From Agrococcus baldri (GTDB lineage Bacteria; Actinomycetota; Actinomycetes; Actinomycetales; Microbacteriaceae), in the NCBI GenBank assembly GCA_007988785.1, contig BJUU01000009.1, forward strand, positions 1 through 64,000: 64,000 nucleotides of DNA, in the 5' to 3' direction. Positions 16,592 through 25,184 of this stretch are shown in pieces. A program made the translations under genes and the position numbers. Within the stretch, counting starts at the first letter, position 1. The number at the start of each line of letters is the position of its first letter. The notes beneath the pieces were generated by a model, which did no database searches, was not told where the DNA came from, and was given only the letters and a program-made list of their open reading frames with translations.

Positions 16592-17782
16592 ATGACGACG
16601 AGCAATGACGCTCGCCTTCGGCTCGACTCGCTCGCGGTGCATGCCGGCCGCGAGGACCTCCAGTCGCTCGGCGTGCACGCGACCCCCATCGACCTCTCTT
16701 CGACCAGCCCGCTGCCGGGCGTCGATGCCGGCGGCGAGGCCTATGAGATCGGCGCGACCGGCGGCGACCCCTCCGGCATCTCCGCGGTCTACCAGCGGCT
16801 GTGGAACCCGACCGTCGCGCGCTTCGAGCGGGCATTCGCCGCGCTCGAGGGCGCGGATGCCGCGGTCGCGTTCGCCTCCGGCATGGCCACCACCACTGCG
16901 GTGCTGACGGCCGCCAAGCAGCGGCGCGGCAGCCACGTGGTGGCGCTCCGCCCGCTCTACGGCGGCACCGACCACCTGCTGGCGACGGGGCTGCTGGGCA
17001 CCGAGACGACGTTCGTGGATGCGGTGGAGCACGTGGCCGCGGCCGTGCGGCCCGACACGGGGCTCGTGGTCGCGGAGACGCCCGCCAACCCGACGCTCGA
17101 GCTCGTCGACCTCGCCGCGCTCGTGGCCGCGGCGGGAGCTGCGCCCGTGCTGATCGACAACACCTTCGCCACGCCGGTGCTGCAGCGGCCGCTCGAGCAC
17201 GGCGCCGCGCTCTCGCTGCACTCCGCCACGAAGTACATCGGCGGCCACGGCGACGTGATGGGCGGCATCGTCGCGTGCGACGACGAGTGGGCGCACGCCC
17301 TGCGGCCGATCCGCGCCATCACCGGCGCCATCGCGCATCCCTTCAGCGCCTACCTGTGCCATCGCGGGCTCCAGACCCTGCCGCTGCGGGTGCGCGCGCA
17401 GCAGGCGGGGGCGCAGCGCGTGGCCGAGGCGCTCGCCGCCATGCCCGGGGTGCGCGCCGTGCGCTTCCCGGGGCTCGAGGGCAGCGACCCGCACGGGCTC
17501 GTCGGCGCGGGCCGCCAGATGGCCGGCCCGGGCTCGATGATCGCGATCGACGTCGGCTCGCACGCGCGCGCTGCCGCGGTCGCCGAGGGCGTGCGGCTGT
17601 TCACGCACGCCGTCTCGCTCGGCAGCGTCGACTCGCTCATCCAGCAGCCGGCATCGCTCACGCACCGCCCCGTCGCGGCGGAGGCGAAGCCGGATGCCGG
17701 CGTGCTGCGGCTGTCGATCGGGCTCGAGGATCCCGCCGACCTGATCGACGACCTCGAGCGGGCGGTCGCGGCGGCCGGCTGA
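16592..17782 (+). CDS. Cys/Met-metabolism PLP enzyme (cystathionine gamma-lyase/synthase-like)
   Basis: Pyridoxal-phosphate enzyme (396 aa) of the trans-sulfuration family, acting on cystathionine, O-acetylhomoserine or methionine. The PLP lysine is in SLHSATKYIGGHGDVMGG near residue 212. FASGMATTTAVL provides the phosphate-binding loop and AETPANPTLELVDL the Asp region. The N-terminus (LDSLAVHAGRED) is typical. An in-frame ATG at 16580 would add four residues; I chose 16592 because it directly begins the conserved N-terminus. Family members are hard to separate by eye, so reaction direction (lyase, synthase or methionine gamma-lyase) is open. Confidence 0.88.
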   Translation: MTTSNDARLRLDSLAVHAGREDLQSLGVHATPIDLSSTSPLPGVDAGGEAYEIGATGGDPSGISAVYQRLWNPTVARFERAFAALEGADAAVAFASGMATTTAVLTAAKQRRGSHVVALRPLYGGTDHLLATGLLGTETTFVDAVEHVAAAVRPDTGLVVAETPANPTLELVDLAALVAAAGAAPVLIDNTFATPVLQRPLEHGAALSLHSATKYIGGHGDVMGGIVACDDEWAHALRPIRAITGAIAHPFSAYLCHRGLQTLPLRVRAQQAGAQRVAEALAAMPGVRAVRFPGLEGSDPHGLVGAGRQMAGPGSMIAIDVGSHARAAAVAEGVRLFTHAVSLGSVDSLIQQPASLTHRPVAAEAKPDAGVLRLSIGLEDPADLIDDLERAVAAAG

Positions 17783-17857
17783 CCCTCTGGCCATCCCCCG
17801 GAGGGCTCGGCGGGCATCCCCGTCGTGCGCCCGGCCGCGCGCCGGGACGCTGGATGC

Positions 17858-18334
17858 ATGAGCTCCGCATCACCACGCCCCAGCGCCCGGCCGACCGGGC
17901 GCGGCCTCGGCCTGCCGCACCTCGCCGTCATCGGGCTCTCGCTGCTCGCGGTGCCGCGGGTGGTGCTGCATGACCTGGGGCTCGTCGCGCCCGGCACCGC
18001 CGCGAACCTGCTGCTCGTCGTGGCGCCGATCGCCATCTGGATCGCGGTGGTGCTGCTGCGGCGGGTGCCGAGCCCCTTCCTGACGCTGCTGGTGACGGGC
18101 GCCTGGTACGGCGTCTTCCTCGGCATCGGCCACCAGCTGCTGTGGGATGCGTCCTTCGCCGGCGCGCCGCCGCAGCTCGCCGGCTCGCTCGCGGGCATCG
18201 ACCCGGTGCTGGAGGCCGTCATCGTGCGCACCTTCGCCGCCGGCTCGAGCCTGATCACGGGCGTGATCGTGGGCGCGGTGAGCGGGCTCGTCGCGCTCGG
18301 CATCCGCGCGGTCGCGAGCCGCTCCGCGCGCTAG
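17858..18334 (+). CDS. Small integral membrane protein, unknown function
   Basis: A 158-aa protein with a short polar N-terminus and four predicted membrane segments (HLAVIGLSLLAVPRVVL, NLLLVVAPIAIWIAVVLL, FLTLLVTGAWYGVFLGIG, ITGVIVGAVSGLVALGI). I do not recognise a named family; it resembles small actinobacterial proteins annotated only as hypothetical membrane proteins. The ATG at 17858 was preferred over 17825 because it begins the Ser/Arg-rich lead just before the first helix. Its stop shares CTAG (18331-18334) with the convergent histidine kinase. Confidence 0.75.
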   Translation: MSSASPRPSARPTGRGLGLPHLAVIGLSLLAVPRVVLHDLGLVAPGTAANLLLVVAPIAIWIAVVLLRRVPSPFLTLLVTGAWYGVFLGIGHQLLWDASFAGAPPQLAGSLAGIDPVLEAVIVRTFAAGSSLITGVIVGAVSGLVALGIRAVASRSAR

Positions 18335-20325
18335 GCGAGCCCCGGCGAGGCGGCGCGGGCGGCCGGCAGCCGCAGCTCGACGGTCAGTCCCCCGCCCTCG
18401 GCGCGCGCGAGCGACACCGAGCCGTCGTTGCGGCGCGCGAGCTCTGCGACGATCGCGAGGCCCAGGCCCGTGCCCGCGACGTTGTCGCGCTCGGCGCTCG
18501 GCGCGCGGTAGAAGCGCTCGAAGGCGTGCATCATCTCGCCCTCGGTCATGCCGGGACCCGTGTCGGAGACCCGGATCAGCACGGCGTCGCCGTCGGCGTG
18601 CGCGCTCAGGTGGACGCGGCCGCCGACGGGCGTGAACTTGCAGGCGTTGATCAGCAGGTTCGAGAGCATGCGGCCGGCGTCGCTGCGGGAGGCGAACACC
18701 GCGTGGGCGCCCGGCTCGAGCACGACCTCGAGTCGACGCTGCTCGCTCACCACGCGCAGGTTCGCCGCCACCTCCTCGAACAGCTGGGCGCAGGACGTCG
18801 CCTCCTGCCGCGTCTGGTGCCGGGCGTCGGCCCCGGTGCGGCCGAGCGTCAGGAGATCCTCGACGAGCTCGGAGAGCCGGTGCGCGTTGCGGGCGATCAC
18901 GCGCACCCAGCCGCGCTCCGCGGTCTCGAGCGAGGGCGTCTCCGCGAGCAGCTCGGCGTAGCCGACGATGCTGGTGATGGGCGTGCGCAGCTCGTGGCTC
19001 GTCGTGACGAGGAAGTCGTCGCGCTGCCGCTCGAGCTCCGCGCGGATCGTGCGCGCCGCATCCTGCTCGAGCTCGGCCTCGAGCTTCGCCCGCCGCGCCA
19101 GCAGGATCGCGGTGACGTCGAGCATCTGCACGGTCATGCGCTCGTCGACGCCCTCGAAGGCGTTGGCCGCGACGGTGATGGTGCGTCCGCCCTCGACCCC
19201 GACCGTGAGCTGCTCGCCGGTGCGCAGCGCCCGCACAGCCGCCGTGCGCAGCGGGCCCGTCCAGCTGTCGCCGTCGAGCTCATCGGCGAGCAGCCGCCTG
19301 GCCGCGCGGTTCGCCCAGCGCACCTGCACGGCGTCCTCCGCGCGCTCGGCCACGACGAGCCCGATCCGGGCATCGATGAGGCTGCCGGTGAGCAGCCGGT
19401 TGGTCGCCTCGACCTGCCGGGTGAGCACCTGCAGCTCGTAGCGCGCCGCCGAGAGCACCACGGCGAAGCCGCCGAAGGTCACGAGCAGCAGCTCGAACAG
19501 CGCAGACCCGAGCTGCACGTCGAGGCCCTCGCGCCGGAAGGGCCCGCCGCCGTCGAGCATCAGCACCAGCATCAGCAGCGCGGCGGCGATCGTCTCGACC
19601 AGCACGAAGCGGATCGGGAACCGCAGCGCCGCCCAGGCGAGCACGGGGAAGGGCACGAAGGCGAGCGGCAGCGACGACTCGGGGTGGAAGACCAGCGCGA
19701 TGACGGCGCCCAGCAGCAGCGCCTGCACGACCATCTCGATGCGCCCGGCCGGCGCCGGCGCAGGGCGCGGCAGCGCGGCGAGCGGCGCGATCATGCACAC
19801 CGCGGCGGCATGCGAGGCGGCGACGAAGGCGGCCGTGTGCCAGAGCTCGCCGCCCTCGAGCGCGGTGACGGTCGCCGCCGCGACCGCGCCGATCGCGATC
19901 GCGCCGATCACGACGGCGACGGCGAAGCGCAGCCCGGCGCGCAGCGACGAGAGCTCGAAGCGGCGGTTCGCCGAGCCGAGGATGCCGACGACGACGGCGA
20001 CCTCGAGCGCGTTGGCGATCCCGAATGCCACGGAGACCGGCACCTCCCGCCCGGCGACGATGTTCGCCGCCGCCGTCACGACCAGCACGAGCACGAGCGC
20101 ATGCGGCAGGCGCGAGCGCGGCTGCAGCAGCCCGAGCAGCACCGAGAGCCCGGCTGCCGGCCACCACACCGCGACCGTCGTGCCCGCGGGCGCGAACAGC
20201 ACGCCGAGCGTCGCGGTCAGGAAGATCGTCGCGGCCGCGACCGCCCACGACCACCACGGCAGGGGCGCCCGGGGACCGGCCTCGCGGTCCGCGTAGGGCG
20301 CCTGGCCGTCCGAGGCCGTGCTCAT
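18331..20325 (-). CDS. Membrane sensor histidine kinase with MASE1-like N-terminus
   Basis: Two-component sensor kinase (664 aa). The N-terminal ~290 residues contain eight or so membrane helices, with VWWPAAGLSVLLGLL resembling the MASE1 integral sensor domain. A PAS-like cytoplasmic section follows (residues ~310-420). HisKA is FLVTTSHELRTPITSIVGYAELL, with the phospho-accepting His near residue 450. The ATPase has N (LLINACKFTPVGG), G1 (VSDTGPGMTE) and G2 (GTGLGLAI) boxes. No response regulator is adjacent, so it is an orphan here. The ATG at 20325 was chosen over 20349. The signal is unknown. Confidence 0.9.
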   Translation of the reverse strand: MSTASDGQAPYADREAGPRAPLPWWSWAVAAATIFLTATLGVLFAPAGTTVAVWWPAAGLSVLLGLLQPRSRLPHALVLVLVVTAAANIVAGREVPVSVAFGIANALEVAVVVGILGSANRRFELSSLRAGLRFAVAVVIGAIAIGAVAAATVTALEGGELWHTAAFVAASHAAAVCMIAPLAALPRPAPAPAGRIEMVVQALLLGAVIALVFHPESSLPLAFVPFPVLAWAALRFPIRFVLVETIAAALLMLVLMLDGGGPFRREGLDVQLGSALFELLLVTFGGFAVVLSAARYELQVLTRQVEATNRLLTGSLIDARIGLVVAERAEDAVQVRWANRAARRLLADELDGDSWTGPLRTAAVRALRTGEQLTVGVEGGRTITVAANAFEGVDERMTVQMLDVTAILLARRAKLEAELEQDAARTIRAELERQRDDFLVTTSHELRTPITSIVGYAELLAETPSLETAERGWVRVIARNAHRLSELVEDLLTLGRTGADARHQTRQEATSCAQLFEEVAANLRVVSEQRRLEVVLEPGAHAVFASRSDAGRMLSNLLINACKFTPVGGRVHLSAHADGDAVLIRVSDTGPGMTEGEMMHAFERFYRAPSAERDNVAGTGLGLAIVAELARRNDGSVSLARAEGGGLTVELRLPAARAASPGLA

Positions 20326-20391
20326 AGACCTCACCGTACGCATCCGCACCGGTGCTTGCCCAGCGCCGAGGCGGGCGGCGCGGCCGCGGGC

Positions 20392-20865
20392 TCAGCCGGC
20401 GACGGGCTCCAGCACGATCACGGGCGTGCGCTTGGCGCGCAGCGTCGCGTAGTCGTCCATCGAGGTGCCGTCCTCGTAGGCGTCCCAGCCGGCCCACAGG
20501 CGCTCGCGCTCCACCCCCTGCGCCTCTCGGGCGCGCACGCGGCGCGAGCCCCCGGGCATGTCGACGGATGCCTCCGGGTGCGCCCGCAGGTTCAGCCACC
20601 AGGCGGGATGCGGCTCGGCCCACCCGTTCATCGCCATCAGGATGACGTTCGGGCCGTCCTCGAAGTAGGCGAGGATCGCGACGCGCGGCTTCCCGCTGCG
20701 CCGGCCGACGGTGTGGAGCCGCAGCATGCCGTACTTGCCGGGCCGCGGCCGCGCGAGCCCGAAGCGGCCGCCCGTGATCGCGTACAGGCCGCGGTGCACG
20801 ACCCACGCCGTGCGGATGAACCAGCGGGGCGGCACGCGGGGGTGCGTGCTGGCGGTCTCGCTCAT
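20392..20865 (-). CDS. Nitroreductase/deazaflavin-dependent oxidoreductase family protein
   Basis: Small (157 aa) split-beta-barrel protein of the Ddn/F420-dependent quinone reductase family. Supporting stretches are PPRWFIRTAWVVHRGLYAITGG, MLRLHTVGRRSGKPRVAILAYFEDG and NPHPAWWLNLRAHPEA-like sequence, with the basic cofactor-phosphate-binding GRRSGK. It would use reduced F420 to reduce quinones or nitro compounds; no F420 biosynthesis gene is in the window. An ATG at 20880 would add MDGIL. The ATG at 20865 gives the more usual MSET start, so I chose it. Confidence 0.82.
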   Translation of the reverse strand: MSETASTHPRVPPRWFIRTAWVVHRGLYAITGGRFGLARPRPGKYGMLRLHTVGRRSGKPRVAILAYFEDGPNVILMAMNGWAEPHPAWWLNLRAHPEASVDMPGGSRRVRAREAQGVERERLWAGWDAYEDGTSMDDYATLRAKRTPVIVLEPVAG

Positions 20866-20954
20866 GAGGATCCCATCCATGTGGCCGATGCTGCCTCGAT
20901 CGTAGGCGGGCGCGGCGGCGCCGCGCAGTGGGGTTTTCCCCCGTGGCGAGCACC

Positions 20955-21908
20955 TCAGAGGTGCCCGATCCCTCCTCCCGGCTCGCCGTCGACGGCCCTG
21001 AGCTGACTCGAGAGCACCTCGCGGCAGAATCCGCCGAGTGCGGTGAGCCTGGCGGATGCGCGCGTGCCGGGCGCGGTGGCGAGGACCAGCGCATTCGTCG
21101 GGATGTCGTCGGCGATGGGCCGGTAGACGACCGGAAGGCCGTCGTAGGTGCGGTCGCCGTGCGGCCTGCCCATGATGATGGCGTATCCCAGCCCCCGCGC
21201 GACGAGCGAGCGGATCGTCTCGACGTTCGCGCTGCGCCAACGCACCTGCGGCACGACGCCAGCCGCTCGGAGGATCTCCTCGACGTGGTCGGCTGCAGGT
21301 CGAGTCGAGAGCAGCACCGCTTGCTCATCCTCGAGGGCACTGAGCTCCACCGCGTCGTGCGCGGCCAGTCGGTGATCGGGTGCGAGCGCCACCTGCAGTC
21401 TCACCGGGGCGATGTGCTGGGACTGCACCCCTGCTTCGAGATGATTCTCGTACAGCAGCACCGCATCGAGCCTGCCCTCAAGCAGTCTCGTCTGGAGCTG
21501 CGCCGAGGGTCCTTCCTCCAGCTGCAGATCGACGGATGGGAAGCGGTGGGAGAAGTGCTCGGCGATCTGCGGGAAGATCCAGGGTGAGAGTGTCGTGAAC
21601 ATGCCGAGTCGGAGGGGCCCCGACACCTCTCCCCTGATCGTGGAAGCCACCTCCTGGATGCCCTCGACTCCGCTCGCGACCGTGCGCGCGAGCTCGTAGA
21701 CGCGCCAGCCGGCGTCTGTGATCTCGACGCCCCGACCCCTGGTGCGAACCGCGAGCTGCACTCCGAGCAGGTCCTCCAGCTGCGACATCGCCAGCGAGAT
21801 GCCGCCAGCAGAGACCCGCAGCAAGCGCCCGGCTTCCGTTATCGCCCCTGTCTCAACGACGGCGGTGAAGTACTGCAGCTGGCGCAGCGAGGGCAATGAG
21901 CGCGTCAC
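20955..21908 (-). CDS. LysR-family transcriptional regulator
   Basis: LysR regulator (317 aa): N-terminal winged helix LRQLQYFTAVVETGAITEAGRLLRVSAGGISLAMSQLE (about residues 8-46), then a type 2 periplasmic-binding-fold effector domain beginning GPLRLGMFTTLSPWIFPQ. It is divergent from an MFS transporter and FAD hydroxylase operon, the classic arrangement for LysR control of a catabolic pathway. Base and codon usage are visibly less GC-extreme than the flanking genes, as for its two partners, suggesting acquisition together. The inducer is unknown, probably an aromatic acid. Confidence 0.9.
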   Translation of the reverse strand: MTRSLPSLRQLQYFTAVVETGAITEAGRLLRVSAGGISLAMSQLEDLLGVQLAVRTRGRGVEITDAGWRVYELARTVASGVEGIQEVASTIRGEVSGPLRLGMFTTLSPWIFPQIAEHFSHRFPSVDLQLEEGPSAQLQTRLLEGRLDAVLLYENHLEAGVQSQHIAPVRLQVALAPDHRLAAHDAVELSALEDEQAVLLSTRPAADHVEEILRAAGVVPQVRWRSANVETIRSLVARGLGYAIIMGRPHGDRTYDGLPVVYRPIADDIPTNALVLATAPGTRASARLTALGGFCREVLSSQLRAVDGEPGGGIGHL

Positions 21909-22043
21909 ATCATTGATCTTAAACTATCACTGCAGTCAATTGACATTGCGTGATGAGCGTCGCGCTGTCCACACTGGCTTGCACCCGGCGATCGCCGGGC
22001 GGGAGCGGCGCCTCTCCCCTCCGCGACGAACAGGAGTTCAACG
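21909..22043. promoter_or_regulatory. Divergent promoter region between LysR gene and MFS/hydroxylase operon
   Basis: A 135-bp gap that is distinctly AT-richer than its surroundings near 21910-21950. It contains the perfect palindrome GTCAATTGAC (21935-21944) and TTGACA/TTGACT-like -35 sequences on both strands overlapping it. LysR proteins usually bind such a dyad between divergent genes. A GAACAGGAG ribosome site precedes the MFS start. The exact -10 boxes are not clear to me. Confidence 0.5.
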
Positions 22044-23372
22044 ATGAGCACCACAGCACGGTCCGCGTCAGAACGGTCAGATGGCACGCAAGCCTCACTG
22101 CGCACGCCGCAGATGCGTCGCATCCTCGCATCGAGCTTTCTGGGAAGCGCCATCGAGTTCTACGACTTCATGCTCTACGCCAGCGCGGCGGCGCTCGTCT
22201 TCGGCCCGGTGTTCTTCGCCGAGCTCGACCCGGCGATCGCGACCATCGCATCCTTCGCCACGCTCGCGGCCGGTTACGTGGCTCGACCTCTGGGCGGCAT
22301 CGTGTTCGGCCACTTCGGCGACAAGCTCGGGCGCAAGGGCGTGCTGGTCACGACCATGATCATGATGGGTGTGGCCACGGCGCTGATCGGCCTCCTGCCG
22401 ACCTATTCGCAGATCGGCGTCGCGGCACCGCTGCTGCTCGTCACGCTTCGTGTGATCCAGGGCTTCGCCGTCGGCGGCGAGTGGGGCGGCGCGATGCTGA
22501 TCGCGCTCGAGCACGCGCCCGGCGGCAAGCGCGGCTTCGCGGCCTCGTTCGCGAACCTCGGGGCTCCCGCAGGGTCGATCCTGTCAGCTGGCATCCTCGG
22601 CCTCTTCTCGCTGATGCCGGATGAGCAGTTCCTCAGCTGGGGCTGGCGCGTGCCGTTCCTGCTCAGCGTCGTCCTCGTGCTGATCGGGCTCTTCGTGCGC
22701 CTCAAGGTCGTCGAGAGCCCGCTGTTCGTGACCTTCGACCGCGAGGCGGAGCAGCGTCGCGTCCCGCTGTTCCAGGTACTCACCAAGTCGCCCCTCGTGC
22801 TCGTGCTCGGCACGGCTGTCGCCATGTCGCAGTTGACGATCTCGGGTATGGCGAGCGTCTGGGGCCTCAGTCATGCGACAGCGCAGGGTGTGGATCCGAC
22901 GTTCGCGTTGAACGCCAAGGTCGGCTCGGCATTCGCGATGTTCGTCGCCGCGCTGCTTGCCGCACGACTGAGCGATCGCTTCGGCCGCAGGCCGGTGATC
23001 GCGGTCGGCATCGGAGCAGCAGTGCTGTTCGCCTACCCGATGCTGCTGCTGGTGGACTCGGGCGAGAACTGGTCGTTCGCGATCGCCGTCGTCGTGGGTC
23101 AGGGAATCCAGGGCATCATCCTGGGTCCGCTGGGTGCCTTCCTCGCCGAGCTCTTCCCCACCGCAGTGCGCTTCACCGGTGCTTCGATCGCATTCCAGGG
23201 CGCGTCGGCGATCGGCGCCGGCTTCACGCCGATCATCGCCGGGTCCCTGATGGCCTCAGCCGGTGGGATGCCGCTGCTGGGCGGCGTCTGGATCGCGGTG
23301 CTCATCGCGTGCGCGATCGCACTGTTCATCGTCCCCGAGGGCAGCAAGCGCGACCTCGCGACCATCCGCTGA
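22044..23372 (+). CDS. MFS transporter, metabolite:H+ symporter (MHS) family
   Basis: Twelve-helix secondary transporter (442 aa) of the MHS group that imports carboxylates such as shikimate, ketoglutarate, proline or aromatic acids. Signature parts are SFLGSAIEFYDFMLYASAAALVF, the loop GHFGDKLGRKGVL, RVIQGFAVGGEWGGAMLIALEHA and the second loop RLSDRFGRRPVI. It forms an operon with the following FAD hydroxylase (16 bases apart) and is divergent from a LysR gene, so it probably imports the hydroxylase's aromatic substrate or its precursor. Confidence 0.92.
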   Translation: MSTTARSASERSDGTQASLRTPQMRRILASSFLGSAIEFYDFMLYASAAALVFGPVFFAELDPAIATIASFATLAAGYVARPLGGIVFGHFGDKLGRKGVLVTTMIMMGVATALIGLLPTYSQIGVAAPLLLVTLRVIQGFAVGGEWGGAMLIALEHAPGGKRGFAASFANLGAPAGSILSAGILGLFSLMPDEQFLSWGWRVPFLLSVVLVLIGLFVRLKVVESPLFVTFDREAEQRRVPLFQVLTKSPLVLVLGTAVAMSQLTISGMASVWGLSHATAQGVDPTFALNAKVGSAFAMFVAALLAARLSDRFGRRPVIAVGIGAAVLFAYPMLLLVDSGENWSFAIAVVVGQGIQGIILGPLGAFLAELFPTAVRFTGASIAFQGASAIGAGFTPIIAGSLMASAGGMPLLGGVWIAVLIACAIALFIVPEGSKRDLATIR

Positions 23373-23388
23373 ACGAAAGGCATCCCGC

Positions 23389-25077
23389 ATGAGCTCGACA
23401 CCCGACCTCGACGCTGACGTCATCATCGTCGGCGGAGGACCTGTGGGACTGCTGGCCGCGATGGAGCTCGACGCGCACGGCGTCTCCACCATCGTGCTGG
23501 AGGAGAACGACTACCTCGAACCGCCGAACGTCAAGTGCAACCACGTCTCCTCGAGGAGCATGGAGGCACTCCGACGATTCGGGCTCGCAGATGCCGTTCG
23601 CGCAGCCGGCCTTCCTGCCGACCACGCGCAGGATGTCGCATTCCTGACGGCGGTCACGGGGAGGGAGTTCGGTCGCATACCGATCCCCTCGGCCGCTCGG
23701 CGCCGAGACGGCACGGGTGTTGGCCCGGACACCACGTGGTCGACGCCCGAACCTCCACACCGGGTGAATCAACAGTTCCTGGAGCCGATCCTCGAGGAGC
23801 GAGTCGCCTCGTCGCCGCACGTGTCATTGCGGAACCGGACGAAGGCGACGGCTGTGCGTCAGAACGAGCACCACGTCGAAGTCGATGTGGCCACGAGCTC
23901 CGGTGCAGCCGACATGCTCACGCTCCGAGCCCCGTACCTCATCGGTGCCGACGGCGGGCGGTCGCTGGTGCGGAAGACGATGGGGGCTCGGTTCTACGGC
24001 GACGCGGAGCTGCAGCGCGTGCAGTCGACCTGCATCTTCGCTCCTGACCTGCGGGCCGAGATGAACGCCGACAGCGCGTGGGGCTACTACGTCTACAACT
24101 CGCGGCGCAGCGGGCATGTCTATTCCATCGACGGGGATGGCACCTACCTGATCCACACTTATCTGTCGGCTGCAGAGCTCGACGCCGGCTCCGTCGATCG
24201 CGACCGCGCCATCCGCGACATCCTCGGGGTCGCAGATGACTTCGAGTTCGAGGTGCGCTCGTTCGAGGATTGGACGGCGCGACGACTCGTGGCGGACCGG
24301 TTCCGCGACCGACGCGTCTTCATCGCCGGAGACGCCGCGCACCTCTGGGTCCCCTACGGCGGGTATGGCATGAACGCGGGCATCGCGGACGGCCTCAACC
24401 TCGCCTGGCTGCTCGCTGCGACGGCCACGGGCTGGGCGGACGAAGCGATCTTGGACGCCTACGTCGCCGAGCGACAGCCCATCACTCAGCAGGTCTCGCG
24501 GTTCGCGATGTCGCATCTGCAGAGGATCGCCGCCACCGACGTCCCAGCAGCTCTGGAGGAGGATGGCCGCGCCGGCGATGAGGCACGTGCCTCGTTCGGG
24601 CAGCTCGCCTACGACCTCAACGTCGAACAGTTCGCCGCAGCCGGACTGAACTTCGGCTACACATACGGCACCAGCCCGATCATCGTCAACGACGGCGACG
24701 CTCCCGCCTACACGATGGGGACCTATACACCCTCAACCGTGCCTGGCTGCCGGCTCCCGCACATCTGGCTCGAGGACGGCTCCTCGCTCTATGACCGTCT
24801 CGGACCCTGGTACACGCTGGTCGTCGCGGGCGAGTCCAGTGCAGCCGACGGCTGGGCAGAGAGCGCAAGAGCCGTCGGCCTGCCCATCGAGGTCGTGCAC
24901 CTGGGCTCCTCTGGGCGCCATCCTGACTACGGCACCACCTATGTGATCGCCCGGCGCGACCAACACGTGGCGTGGCGCGGCGACGCGCTGCCGACCGATC
25001 CAGCTGCGTTCGCGCCGCTCCTCGGCGCAGCGGCCCGCACTGCGTCCGAACCCCGTGCCGACGCGATGGCCGTATGA
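23389..25077 (+). CDS. FAD-dependent aromatic monooxygenase (hydroxylase)
   Basis: Group A flavoprotein hydroxylase (562 aa), PHBH fold with a C-terminal thioredoxin-like extension as in phenol, resorcinol or 3-hydroxyphenylpropionate hydroxylases. It shows the dinucleotide fold DVIIVGGGPVGLLAAMELDAHG at the start, the DG motif YLIGADGGRSLVRK near residue 187, and GDAAHLWVPYGGYGMNAGIADGLNLAW near 315. It would add a hydroxyl group to an aromatic ring with NAD(P)H and oxygen. No ring-cleavage gene follows, so the pathway in this window is incomplete. The ATG at 23389 has a GAAAGG ribosome site; the longer frame overlaps the MFS gene. Confidence 0.9.
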   Translation: MSSTPDLDADVIIVGGGPVGLLAAMELDAHGVSTIVLEENDYLEPPNVKCNHVSSRSMEALRRFGLADAVRAAGLPADHAQDVAFLTAVTGREFGRIPIPSAARRRDGTGVGPDTTWSTPEPPHRVNQQFLEPILEERVASSPHVSLRNRTKATAVRQNEHHVEVDVATSSGAADMLTLRAPYLIGADGGRSLVRKTMGARFYGDAELQRVQSTCIFAPDLRAEMNADSAWGYYVYNSRRSGHVYSIDGDGTYLIHTYLSAAELDAGSVDRDRAIRDILGVADDFEFEVRSFEDWTARRLVADRFRDRRVFIAGDAAHLWVPYGGYGMNAGIADGLNLAWLLAATATGWADEAILDAYVAERQPITQQVSRFAMSHLQRIAATDVPAALEEDGRAGDEARASFGQLAYDLNVEQFAAAGLNFGYTYGTSPIIVNDGDAPAYTMGTYTPSTVPGCRLPHIWLEDGSSLYDRLGPWYTLVVAGESSAADGWAESARAVGLPIEVVHLGSSGRHPDYGTTYVIARRDQHVAWRGDALPTDPAAFAPLLGAAARTASEPRADAMAV

Positions 25078-25184
25078 GACCGATCGAGTGGGACACGATC
25101 GGGCGGTCGGCGCTGCAGAGCACGCAGTGCCGACCGCTGCCTTTCGCGGTAGCGTGAACGAACGACGTCCCCGATGAGGTGACC

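Noticed and set aside
18142..21006. 954-codon plus-strand frame
   Set aside because: It lies opposite the histidine kinase and deazaflavin-type oxidoreductase genes and encodes Arg/Asp/Gln-rich sequence with no motif.
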